A stretch of 64,000 bases of DNA from Chloranthus sessilifolius (Eukaryota > Streptophyta > Magnoliopsida > Chloranthales > Chloranthaceae), in NCBI GenBank assembly GCA_021018995.1, contig CM037590.1, positions 100,193,097-100,257,096 of the forward strand, given 5' to 3'. The number at the start of each line of letters is the position of its first letter. Within the stretch, counting starts at the first letter, position 1. The position numbers and the translations under genes were made by a program. Below are positions 53,813 through 64,000 of this stretch, piece by piece. The notes under the pieces were generated by a model. It did no database searches. It was not told the DNA's origin and worked only from the letters and a program-made list of their open reading frames with translations.

Positions 53813-55587
53813 AAGCTTTGCTAGTCCCTGAGCAAAGGAGAATTAAAAGAAAATAAAAATGCCACTTTCGTAGGGAGCACAGGTGCATTTCGCATATGCA
53901 TCAAGCCTTTTAAACCCCTAGGTGATCCCTAGTGGAGGACAGAAGTCTCCTAAGAGTTTTCAGTGAAGGTACACACAAACTTCCCCAATAAGGTTAGTTA
54001 ATAGTAGTACATCCTGCTAAACAGAGTTTCAGTGAACTAGAATAAATTCTCATCATGTCTTTTCAGTTCTAGAGGATTTTCAGCAGAAAAATCACCAACT
54101 TAAAACATGAATTTTTGCACTAATTCCTTCATCATCAATTGGTTCATGTTAAGGCGTTGTGTCCAAAAATTGATGCAGAGTTCACCTTGTATTTGCGAAT
54201 TCTGTGTTGATACTTCCCCCATCAAATTGGATTTTAGGCCCAAGTCTTACCAGGGCTATTAACTCACAACAACAATGAAGGGTGTACAATTTCACACAGC
54301 TCAAGAGCAGTTACAGTCCTCAAATAGGGCTGTAAGCATGAGCATAGGCGTTGCTCTAATTTCTAAAATTTTCTAACTCTTTTCACCATAGATTAGACAA
54401 ATTCTCATCTCCACATGACAACTCAATCCATTTCAGATTAGTAAGGTCTTTTTATTTGGTTGTAATGTGTCTTAGGGGTGAAATTGGTAAAAGAAAAAAG
54501 GGGTAAAATGGGATTCAAAATTGGAAAATCAACAAGGTAAGGAGGTGATTTGCAGCTCAACCTTCTTCATTTCAGCAAAATTCCATTTACTTCTTGAACT
54601 TTCAAATTTGAGGTGATCAGTTTCTAATCCTCATTTCAATCTTTCTATGAAATGACTTCTCTTTCTCATTCTTTTTCTTTGATTTTTTTTTTGTATCTTT
54701 TTTTTATTTTTATGGATTAGGATGCCACAACTATACATCACCTTGGCTTTCAAATATATTTTGTTCTTCTTTTTTAATCAAACATCGAACCTTGCACCTC
54801 GGACCTCACTTCTACTATTTCTTGAATTCCTCATATCGAGGGTGAACTGAAATAGGTCAAAGGGTTTTGGGTTCAAATTTTTTGCTTTTCATCAAGGAAA
54901 ATCGGGACTTTTCAGGCTCAAGTGGTGTATATCAAAGGCAGTTCAAAGGTGGGAAAATTTTTAGGCTCAAACTGTCCAAGAGATGGCCTTACTTCATGTC
55001 CTCAATGTCATGAGTGTTGTCAAGCTGTTTCAATTTGGATTTGCCTAACTTCTAATGATTAAAATTGGATCCAATTAGTCCACAGAGCAAAAAAATTGCC
55101 AAGGCACTCTTCAAGGAAACTTTTTTAGGCCCAAATCTCACTGGGTATGGCCTTCCATCTCATTTTCAGGGGTGTGTCTTCACGATTTCCTCTCATTTCA
55201 GGTTTACTCTACATCAAAGATTATTTTTCACAAATTGTTGACATTTGCCTCATGAAAAATGTTAAAACTATAGCTCATTTCAGTTTTAACAAGTTGTTTT
55301 CTTAATATCCTCTTTTTACAAAAATTCAAGTGAGAAATTACTCTAATTAATTCCAAACACTTCATTGTAGCCTAGCTGTACTAAAAGTAACTAATTTATT
55401 GGCATATATACATGCCATACCCCCAAACCAAAAGTAAACAGTGTCATCACTGTGAGCAGCATGAAATTAGGGGGAGGTACTGGGGGAAAGAGAGATACAG
55501 AAAATCTACATGAAGACAAAATGTATTATAATGCCAAATATATACATGAGAAGAAAGAGAAGAAACTAAAATAACAAGATGCCATAG
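53813..55587 (-). other. 3' non-coding region of Athila-B
   Basis: No gene. T-rich and A-rich stretches; second polypurine-like run GGTTTGGGGG at about 55420-55430 (minus strand). No palindrome cluster seen. Confidence 0.6.
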
Positions 55588-58504
55588 CTATTTGCAGGTG
55601 TCATCTGGCCAATCGTAGAGGTCAGCCAAGTTTTTCAGCTCATCCTTGGATAAGGGAGTTTTGCTTTTAGATTTAGCCCTCGATTGTTGTCTCTTTGGTG
55701 CCTCCTCAGACTGGGTGGCGGGCTGTTTTCCTTTGGGGTCGACAGTAACAACAGAATCAGAAGGAAAAAGGGTAGTGGGGTCCAATCCAAGAGCTGCAAC
55801 AGTCTTCCTTCGTTCTTCCTTTGTCATTAAGATGTAAGGGGCAGCAGGTTGGGCAGGGGGCTGGGTGGAAGAGGTTGTTTTAGACTGGGCAATAGGCCTC
55901 TTCCCTTTCTTGGCAGGGGCAGCAGAGGGGGCAAGTCGTTTGGAAGTGACTTTCTTCTTGGGAGGAGCCCTTTTGGATTTTTAAGGGGCAGTTTGAGTGA
56001 GGGGGGGTTCCTGGGCTGGAGGAGGGTGCACATCCACAGGGGGGGTGAGAGGAGGTTGAGTTTAAGGGGGGGGGCAGGATTGCGAGGCAGGGGGTGCAGG
56101 AGGAGGGGCAGTGGCAAGAGGGGTGGGTTGGAATGGCTGAGAGGAAAGGGAAGCAACCTTTTTCTCCAGTATGTCAATCTATTTGGCTGCATAGAGCAGG
56201 TTGGCATCAGATAGTTCTTTGGTGGCCTTGAGGATCTCCTGAGCATTGGCTAACTTTTTCTTGAGAAGCTCAGAATTCTTCTTCTCGTATTTGGCAATGA
56301 GACTCTCAGCCGCTGCCACATGTTTTGCTGACTCATAACGAGTCAGGATTTCAAACCATCCTTGAGAGATATCGCGGAGTTGAATTCGGTGTTCCAATTC
56401 GATGTTGGCAATCCTCTCTTCATAAGGGGCCTCAATGGAAGCCCAAAGTGTAGCCATACCTCTCAAGACATCCCTGTGGATGTAAGGGTTGTCCCTCATT
56501 GCACACAGGAGGGTGAGGTAAGGGGGTATGTACATGGATTGTCGAAGGACAATAGGCAAGGACAAGAGCATAGTGGATGAAGAGGAGGGGATGGAAAGAA
56601 ACAGATCCTCCCATGGATCAGTTTGGGTGGTGGCATCTTGGAAAACAGGTGGGAGGGTGGCGAAGGGTATAGGGGATGTAGCTGCTGGGGAAACCAGTAA
56701 ATTTGGGGAAGAGGGTAAAGTGGCCTGTGGTGAGGAAAGTATGGGGAGAGCGGGTGCGGCTACTTCCTCAGGCTGAGCAGCTGTGTGGAGTGGAGTGGGT
56801 ATTGGTGAAACAGGAGGGGATAGGTGAGGGGGTTGAGGGGTGGAAGAGGGTTGGATAAGGGTGGATTGAATTGATTGGAGACATGAGCTCATGAGGGTCT
56901 GGGTTTCAGTGTTGATGGTTAATTGGGACTGAATGGATTGGAGGATGGAAAGGGTTTGAGTGAGGGTGTAAGGCCTGGTGGGAGTAGAAGGGGCTGGTGC
57001 TTGGACATGTTGGAAGGGCGAGGATGGTGCATGGTGAAAATGAGGAGGAGTGGGGTGTGGGGAGTCAGGAAGTGGAGTGTACTCATGAGCGACATCCTAC
57101 ACAATTGAGGTCATGAGGGCTGTGAACTCAGAAGTGGTGAACAGGTCCACACCCTGTGTATGCAGAGGGGTGGGAGATGGGAGAGAAGTAGAAATGGGTT
57201 GGGTACTGGGTGGAGAGGGGATGGTAGGGGTGTGCTCGAATAATGTGGGAGGTTCCAAGATGTCGGGGTGGAGGACCTGGGAGGTGGGTGGAGGTATAAC
57301 AGGTTCAGAGGTGGATGGAGGGAGGTCTGGTTGAAGAGGGACTGATACAAATGGGAAAGGAAAAGTGGGTGGAGGTGTGGGTAGTGGGACAGGTAAGGTG
57401 GGTGGGGGGGTGGTTAAGGGTATTCTGCAGGAGTCACTGCTACCACGGAAGTGGTTGTCTTCTCAGCCACCTCCCTTCCAACTGGTTGGCCTTTCTTTAT
57501 CAATGTGAGGCTGGTTGACCATTCTCGCTTACCATACGATTTAAAAGTGAGCTTCTCCATTGGTTCAGAGTGCTTAATCCTATATTTTCCAGATCGTAGT
57601 AGACATGTGATGAGTCTACAAAAAGGCAGGCCACCTCCTTTAGCAAAAACTTGCCTCTTCCGCACCTTGTCATCGATATCCACCATTGTCCCAAAAATTA
57701 GCTTAGGTGCATTCACAAATTGCCCCTTTGAACAAAAGTATAGTGCATCCACTAAAGGGGTTCTTCTCTCTTGCAAATGGCCAGAGACATAGACATTTTT
57801 CCGTAGAATGGTGTCAATGAGTCGGAGGGTAGGATGGAGGTCTCTTCTCATCAAGGATTCACCAGAGCCCACTATTCCATTAGTAAGTTGTTTAGCCATT
57901 TCCCGAAATGTGGCCCATGTAGGTGCTACCTCAGCTCTGGTGGAGTCAAATTGATATGGGACTCCCAAAGCCACCCCAATATCTCTGCAATTGATAGTCA
58001 GCTGCCAATCATCAATCGAGATTTCCAGTGTATCCTCAGCTCCAGGTACTACCTTCTTTATCAAGTTCTGGTACCACAATTTCACTAACCTGGGATAGAC
58101 ATTTTCCTTCAAGGGTGAAAGCAGGGATAGCAGACCTTCTTTTTTCAAATATTCCAATGTCCCCTGACACTCCCCAATATTGGCAAAATATGCCAGATCA
58201 AAATTTGTTTCAGGGACAAGACTCAAATTTTCTACAAACTCATTGGGGGTAGTTAACCCTGCAGACAGTTCTACTGGAGGGGCAGCTCTTGCTGAAGTTT
58301 CTTCTACTCTAGGTTCCTGAATCTCAACAGCTTTGGATTTCTTAGCTTTAGGGGTCTTTTTGGGTGAGATTTCAGTGAGCTTCCTCTTGACAGGTGGTTT
58401 GTCGCTTGCTTCGACTTTTTAGAGGATTTGGGGGTGGAAGCAGTTGTTCTCCAACGTATGTTCGCGAGGGTTTCCAAATACCTAGGGTTTAACTGAAATC
58501 GCAC
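55588..58504 (-). pseudogene. Extra ORF of Athila-B, long form
   Basis: Accessory protein of about 970 codons counted through a few lesions. Start ATG 58504. An N-terminal basic segment holds two clusters, PVKRKLTEISPKKTPKAKKS, resembling a bipartite nuclear localisation signal (read after a frame change near 58415). The conserved domain is open in 58226-57414: FDLAYFANIGECQGTLEYLK, YPRLVKLWYQNLIKK, LEISIDDWQLTINCRDIGVA, LIDTILRKNVYVSGHLQ. A TAA at 57414 is followed by a Pro/Thr/Ser-rich linker (one more stop near 57098), a likely coiled coil (56430-56170, ELLKKKLANAQEILKATKEL) and a basic C-terminus ending LADLYDWPDDTCK. No membrane segment. Homologous to the extra ORFs of Athila-C and Del-1. 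Confidence 0.75.
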
Positions 58505-59306
58505 TTACCAGCTTCAATTTTTCCAAAATTAGGGGCAAAATGCTCCTATGTGCAAGCTGAATGTTCTGACAAAAAGGCAGACTGAACAGCTGTAGGTTCT
58601 ATGAGGAATTGGTGAAGGAAGAGGGAGGTGACTGCGAGAGGGACAAGAGCTAGGGTTTGCAGAAGGTATGGAATGAGGCACAAATGACCTATCAACGGGT
58701 ATATAAAAGGTGAAATACGATTCCGATAGGATGAATTGGATGGTTTCGATAGGTTCGTGTGTCCTGTCGAAAGCATAGCGGACATATCTTTAAAAGTGGG
58801 TGATTCGATAGGATCCCGTTAGGTGGAACTATCCTTTCGATCAGTTTAAACGGCAGCTGAATCTTCATTTCGATAGGTTCCCGATTGGTATCTAGAATCT
58901 ATCGAAATCTCCATTTTTTCTATCGAAAAGTTAGTTTTTTTCCTATCGAAAGGTGTAGTACCTATCGAAACCATCTAACATCCTACTGAAATAACCAAGT
59001 GACCTATCGAAAGGTGAGCGTGACTTGTCGAAGACTTCTAAAAATCAAATAAAGTTGTATTTCTAGGCATTCGTAGTCCCAGTTCTCGACAGGCTCTGTT
59101 GATGTGGTGTCCCATGATTAGATTCACCTATGAATAGTTCCCATTACCTAAGGACAGCTGAGGATGACGGTCTAGTATTAAGCATGGTAGTTTTGTTGTT
59201 TTCTTTTAATGATTGCAAAGAAATAAAAAAAATCAAATAACAACTAAGTAAACACCTACAAACAAAAATAGAGTATGGTACATATAATACATACTGACTG
59301 CAAGGG
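58505..59306 (-). promoter_or_regulatory. Spacer before the Athila-B extra ORF with CGATAGG motifs
   Basis: No gene. At 58725-59050 it carries about twelve CGATAGG / CTATCGAAA copies, the same motif as the LTR, often 20-24 bases apart. TATATA lies at 58700-58706, on the extra-ORF side of the cluster and about 195 bases from ATG 58504. Internal promoter inferred. Confidence 0.5.
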
Positions 59307-60110
59307 TTAATCTGGAGGATCTGGAAGGTCCATGCTCTCCTCCGGCTCATCAAACTTGACACTTTTCATAGATCGTTTCCTCAGCCAGTGTCCATTCCTT
59401 GGGTGCAGTTTTCCATCTGTGAACCAAGCATTTTCCTGCACCAAGCAATGTGGATTATTATGCTTCACCTTCTTATGGGCCTTAATGAAAAAACAAGCCT
59501 CATCAGGAGAGGATTGATAGCCAGTGTTATACACGTTCAGCTTAACCTTCATATTTTCAAATGACACTTCCATGATCCCATACCGACATTGTATGCAGGC
59601 ATTGGCTGTGGCCGAAAAGGGCCTGCCTAGAATCACAGGTATGGAAGAAGTGCATTTACTTGGTTCCATGTCTAATACTAAAAAGTCAGCAGGATAGAAG
59701 AATTTATCAACCAAAACATCCTCAATTATCCCCACAGGTTTTCTTTCAGATCTGTCAGTCCGCTATAGGACCACATGGGTGGGCTTTAATTCTCCCAAGC
59801 GCAGCTTCTCATATAGGGAATCTGGAAGCAAATTTACGCTGGCTCCTAGATCTAATAAGGCTCTGTTAATGATGTGATCCCCAATGATGCAGGGGATTGT
59901 GGGGGTGCCAGGGTCTTGAAATTTGGTTGGGGTTGCAATCGACAAAATTTGTTTCACTTTCTTTGCTGAAAAAACTTTCTTGGATATGTGTATCCTGGAT
60001 TGTCTTTTATGGGTGCATAGTGTTTTTAAAAACTTGGCATAGGCTAGGACTTGTTTAATGGCATCAAGTAAAGGTAGATTGATCTTTACTTGCTTGAAAG
60101 TATCCATCAT
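59307..60110 (-). pseudogene. Protease of Athila-B
   Basis: Aspartic protease following the conserved FKQVKINLPLLDAIKQV block. Active site LLDLGASVNLLP, then LYEKLRLGELKPTHVVL and a TAG near 59763; resumes with VGIIEDVLVDKFFYPADFLV, IPVILGRPFSATANACIQCR and SFENMKVKLNVY. Where other Athila elements continue into RT, this one has a short unrelated tail (HPRNGHWLRKRSMKSVKFDE) and stops at 59307. Confidence 0.8.
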
Positions 60111-61915
60111 TTTCTCAATTTTTTATTGCCCTTTATCAAAAGGGGAAGGTGCCTGTAGTGCCTTAGGAAATGGCAAGTGTGGGGTTGTTCCTCACTTGCA
60201 ACCTTAGCCAATGGGGTCTCTTTCTTTTTGAGTTTTTTCTTTTTGTAAGGATCCTCTTTATCCTCTTTGTTCACAGCAGATTGTTCCTGCAAGTCCACCA
60301 TTGGTGGTCTTTGTTGTGTGCTGGTAGAAACCACTTCATTTTCTTCCTCCAAGTGCCTCACAGGCTCACAGCCCACTTGGTTGTCCACTAACTTACCACT
60401 TCTCAAAGTTGTAACAAATTTAGTTTCCTCATAAGTGGAGGAAACTTCACCCACTACAAACTGCCTTCGTGGATTGTCCTGTGGTTGGCTAGGCAACATT
60501 CCTCCCTCTCTCCTAGTCAAGAGCATCAGACAGTTGACCAAGTTGGACCTCTATCTTTTTTATGCTCTGGTTGTGAGAGTGCACAGTTTGGGTCAAGGTG
60601 TTCAAGCTCTGTAATGAAGATAGAACTTGTTCCTCAAAGGATGGTGCTCTCACAGCTAGGGGGGGTGCAACTTCTTTGCCATGGGAGGATCTGAGATGGA
60701 CCATGGGTTCTGTCTCGAGGCCTTGGGGCATAACCTTCTCGATGAGGCTAAGCATTTACATGTAGGGCATGGATTGCTGCTTTTGGGGTATTCTTGTCTC
60801 CACCTCAGTTGGGGTGGTTCCTCCATTGATACCAATGACATGCTTTATAAAGCTTATAAAATCTAGAAATTGGTCAGCAGATGGGCATTCTTTCACAGGA
60901 TGAGCAGGTGACTGGCATATGGCACATGCCTCCTCCACTCTAGTAGCCACAGGTGACTGCATTGCTCCCATCAGCCTATCAAATTTTAGAGTTAAGTTGT
61001 CCACTTTCTTTTCTAACTCACTTGGCACACTCACTTCATATATCTTTCCCCTTGAGGTGTTCTCTTTCTTCAATTTAGGAGACTCTAGATCTCTTGCTAA
61101 GGTTTCCCTTTGCATAGAGTTCTCACTAATGACATCAAAGAGTTCCCATGCCTCCTTAGCAGTTTTATGGAGATAGGTGCCACCATAGGAGGCATCTATC
61201 ATATCTCTGCTTTTAGCATCAATTCCCTGATAAAAGCTTTGAACCAATTGCCATTCAGGGATTTGATGGTGGGGGCATTTCTTGAGGAGTTCCTTCAATC
61301 TCTCCCAAGATCGATGAAAGTCTTCAGTTGGATCTTGGGTAAAAGAGATGATGCCCTTCCTCAATTGGTTGGTCTTTGACATAGGAAAGAATTTGGCCAA
61401 AACTGACATTAGAGATCACTCCAGGACTGAATATTGTTAGGTGGAAGCAGGGACAACCAGGTCTTGGCTCTATCCTTTAATGAAAAAGGAAAGAGTTTCA
61501 TCCTGGTGGCCTCCTTCCCCAAACCTGTGATATTAAATGTAGTGCACAGTCCCAAGAACTCATCAATGTGCTTATAGGGGTCTTCTTTGGTCAGACCATG
61601 AAATGAGGGTAGCATTTGAATGATGGATGATTTTATCTCATAGTTTCCCTGAGTAGCTGGGAATTGAATGCAGAAGGGGGAATTGCAGATCCCTGGTGCA
61701 TTAATCTCCTTAAGGGTTCTCGGCTGTTGTTGCTCACCCATTTCTACATAATCAAATGCAACATAAGTGGGTGTAGTTGGTCTGGATCTGAGAAGTCTTT
61801 CAACCTCTGGATTTAGTGGGACAATTTGAGGTTGCAAAGTTCTCCTACCAAACATACAACACTCAGATTCCGAATGCAGAACAGATCCAAACACACAACA
61901 AACAGAATCAACCAA
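60107..61915 (-). pseudogene. gag: gag of Athila-B
   Basis: Structural polyprotein, start ATG 61915 (or the inner ATG nearer FGRRTLQP). Blocks: IVPLNPEVERLLRSR, IQMLPSFHGLTKEDPYKHID, KLFPFSLKDRAKTWLSLLPP, FHRSWERLKELLKKCPHHQI, LVQSFYQGIDAKSRDMIDAS; zinc knuckle CAICQSPAHPVKEC (CX2CX4HX4C); then LLTRREGGMLPSQPQDNPR. Lesions: frameshift near 61410, TAA at about 60756, frameshifts near 60530 and 60110. Large blocks are well preserved. Confidence 0.85.
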
Positions 61916-62153
61916 ATTTTCTAACTATTCAAACAAAAATTATTAACAGATCTGAAAAATAACAGGGGAGTAGAGGGATGCAAACTACAGAGCAGTCTCC
62001 AGCACGATTCTCCTCTCACTAGTAGCCTTAGATCTGATGAATTGCACACAAACTACTGAAAAACAACACAACTTACAAATGTAGTTAGTAAAATCAAACA
62101 AAAAACTACAAATCTATGATCAAAACTTAGATCTATCAATTTCTAAACTGCCT
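61916..62153 (-). other. Leader of Athila-B
   Basis: A-rich leader between PBS and gag, similar in character and partly in sequence to 298-609 of Athila-A. Confidence 0.55.
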
Positions 62154-62170
62154 CCCCGGCAGCGGCACCA
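62154..62170 (-). other. Primer-binding site of Athila-B
   Basis: Minus strand TGGTGCCGCTGCCGGGG, one or two changes from the Athila-C site. Confidence 0.75.
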
Positions 62171-62176
62171 AAAACT

Positions 62177-64000
62177 TGTTGGGGAATTTCAGTGTGCTGA
62201 TTTATTGTGTAATGATAAAAGCACAATAAAATCAAAATAAAATAGAGAATGAATTCAGCACATCGAAAATATCCTAGACCTGTAAGATACAGGGTCCTTT
62301 GTAGCAAGTTTTAATAAGTAAGAGTTTGTCGCACAGGGAGTAGTGATCTAAACCTAGAAGAAGTATAGTAGACCTCCAGATCTGGCTATAGATCTGGCAA
62401 ATCTATGAAAACAGGGAAAAGAAAGTGAGTTTTTCTGTATCACTAGATCTAATTCTACAAAACTGAAATGAAACTAAACTAAAAGATGGAGGAAGATGGA
62501 TGGACAAATAAAGATCAAATGGTGAGAAATAGGCAGCCAGGACCTGGTTTTTTTATTGCAAAACAGATCAAGATCTGAGGATATGCAACCATCCCTCAAC
62601 TGGCTATAAGCACAGCTGCAAGGTATAAACTCCAGTCCAAATCGCAGGATCCTCCTGGTCTTAAGGCTATGATCTGTCCACTTTAATGGTCACAGACCAT
62701 CCTATAGACTTTATCGAATCCATAGATTGTAGCAGACGAATCCAATTGGAACCCGAGCTTGGACTCATCTTAAGGTTATGATCTATCCACTTTAATGGTC
62801 ACAGACCATCCAAGGGATCTCCTCCAAAGCCAAACCATCAATCAAAATAATTAAAACCACTACAATTGCTACAATTCTAAGGTCACAGACTCAAGGAATC
62901 ACAAGGATGTCAAACCCAGGGAGATCGGGTGGTATCCAAGATGTCTACCAGTTAAGTGGGTGAGCTGATTAACAAACTCCTCTACACAGATCCGATCGAT
63001 CACCTAATGGGACCACAAGATCTTTAGATCTAACTAAGCTTTAAAACCGACAATTTATTGCTTCATACAAAACCACTTACAATAAACTTGTTCCTAGATC
63101 TATAGTCTGTGCATTGATTCACATTTCTTCATGCCGAAATTACAATTACAAACCAGATCTGAGCTACTATCTAGATCTAATCCAACATGCTAGATTAGAG
63201 AGAGAAGGGGAAAGAGAAAAAAGAAAATAAAAACCTAAACTAAACCTAAATGAGCCAAGGAGAACTCAGGCTATTCCCTTGTTCCTACTTTCCTTGCTAA
63301 AGAAAAACAGTAAAAAGATAGGTATTTATACATATGCATTGATCCTTGTGCCTTGGGTTTCAGCCAATCAGAGAGCAGAGATGGATCCCTTCTGTTGTGC
63401 TTCAGTTGCATTCCCGCCAAAAATTAGCTCCTACCCATGTGCAGCATATTATGTTCATTGGAGTTCCCAATTTGCCCTTGTTTAGCAACAAATACTCAGC
63501 TACTCAACTATATACTTGATGTCCACAAAGTGGACCCAAGCTGCCCCTTTTTCCAGTTGCACACCTCAAGTCGTCGCCCACACAATAATCATCCTCACTG
63601 TCCAAAAAATAGGTTCTAATTTGCAGTCCAAAGAACCCTTCGACAGGTTGCAATGGGATGCTGAAACGAGAAGTATATATATATATATAACTACAGCTGC
63701 GTTTAAGACGCCAGGTGTGAGGGGTTTTTCGAGAATTCGATGGTTGGATAGGATCTTGACTGCATCTCGACAGGTTTGGGGCAAGCTGGAGGTTGGGCTT
63801 TCCAATAGGTTGAGATATCTAGGCGGTCAAAGGCTGCTATGGTCTGGTTTTTCAACTAATGCAAGAAGCCTATATATATAAATGCATATGCAGCTGCACA
63901 TAAGATGCCAGATTTGAGGGGCTTTTTGAGAAATCGACCGTTGGATAAGATCTTAACTGAACATCGGCCGATTGAAGAAAGTCGGAGGTTGGACATCCCA
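62177..64000 (-). repeat. 5' LTR of Athila-B (incomplete at window end)
   Basis: Starts TGTTGG beside the PBS. The first 900 bases match the 3' LTR and, near the start, even better Athila-A (GACCTGYAAGATACAGGG, AATAAGTAAGAGTTTGT). After AGATCTATAGTCTGTGCA (about 63090-63110) it departs from the 3' LTR. A tandem duplication of about 197 bases starts at about 63670. Confidence 0.75.
63672..64000. repeat. Tandem duplication, about 197 bp offset
   Basis: (TA)n, CAGCTGC, AAGAYGCCAG, GAGGGG.TTTTT, TTGGATA.GATCTT and GAGGTTGG.C occur in the same order at 63672-63812 and from 63870 to the window end. CAGCTGC is at 63694 and 63891. Confidence 0.75.

Larger units (their letters stand above)
51728..64000 (-). 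mobile_element. Athila-B: Athila-type element with gag, PR and extra ORF but no RT/integrase (right end cut)
   Basis: Minus-strand order: 5' LTR (62177 to beyond 64000), PBS, leader, gag, PR, spacer, extra ORF, 3' region, polypurine tract, 3' LTR (51728-53799). Between the end of PR (59307) and the extra ORF start (58504) only 0.8 kb of motif-bearing spacer is found, so pol beyond PR is missing. The left flank TTAAT (51723-51727) is one side of the target duplication. The two LTRs match in their first kilobase only. Confidence 0.8.

Noticed and set aside
1..64000. tRNA, rRNA or snoRNA genes
   Set aside because: No cloverleaf or rRNA-like segment recognised; the tRNA-like words are primer-binding sites of the retroelements.

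Overview
The window is nuclear DNA from a flowering plant with a large, repeat-rich genome. I see no intact host gene, no rRNA or tRNA gene and no CRISPR array. Nearly every base belongs to Ty3/gypsy LTR retrotransposons nested inside one another. The plant origin follows from the families: two Tekay/Del-type chromoviruses with a C-terminal integrase chromodomain, three Athila-type elements with the TGGCGCCGTTGCC-type primer site, and one Tat/Ogre-type element with a second RNase H. The species cannot be named from this.

Layout. (1) 1-3067: 5' end of a minus-strand Athila-type element ('Athila-A': gag start, PBS, LTR). (2) 3068-4359 and 30963-31870: two halves of a plus-strand, intron-bearing plant-mobile-domain (PMD) gene, split by the next element. 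(3) 4360-30957: a Del/Tekay chromovirus ('Del-1') with 2.5-kb LTRs and target-site duplication GCCCC. (4) 8812-22997: an Athila element ('Athila-C') inserted in the protease gene of Del-1, duplication TTGTC. (5) 31871-48010: minus-strand Tat/Ogre-type element ('Tat-1': gag, PR, RT, RH, second RH, INT, 5' LTR), with a plus-strand DUF7745-like ORF downstream of pol. The PMD gene is probably part of the same element. (6) 48011-51727: end of a second chromovirus ('Del-2'), into whose integrase Tat-1 inserted. (7) 51728-64000: minus-strand Athila-type element ('Athila-B') inserted in the Del-2 LTR. It keeps gag, PR and an extra ORF but has no RT, RNase H or integrase.

Inferred order of events: Del-2 first; then Tat-1 and Athila-B into it; then Del-1 (and Athila-A) into Tat-1; last Athila-C into Del-1. 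LTR divergence agrees for the two elements with both LTRs: about 4-5% in sampled Del-1 stretches, about 0.4% for Athila-C.

Two themes go beyond routine annotation. First, an 'extra ORF' protein of one family occurs in three elements of two lineages (Athila-C, Athila-B and, unusually, the chromovirus Del-1), and Tat-1 carries different antisense extra genes. Second, five of the six elements carry their own short motif, palindromic in four of them and inverted-repeat-like in Athila-B. Where copies are paired they are about 21-23 bp apart (about 46 bp in Tat-1). The motifs lie in the LTR, in two families just before a TATA box, and again just upstream of the extra ORF. This looks like a convergent regulatory design that drives both gag-pol and a separately promoted accessory gene.
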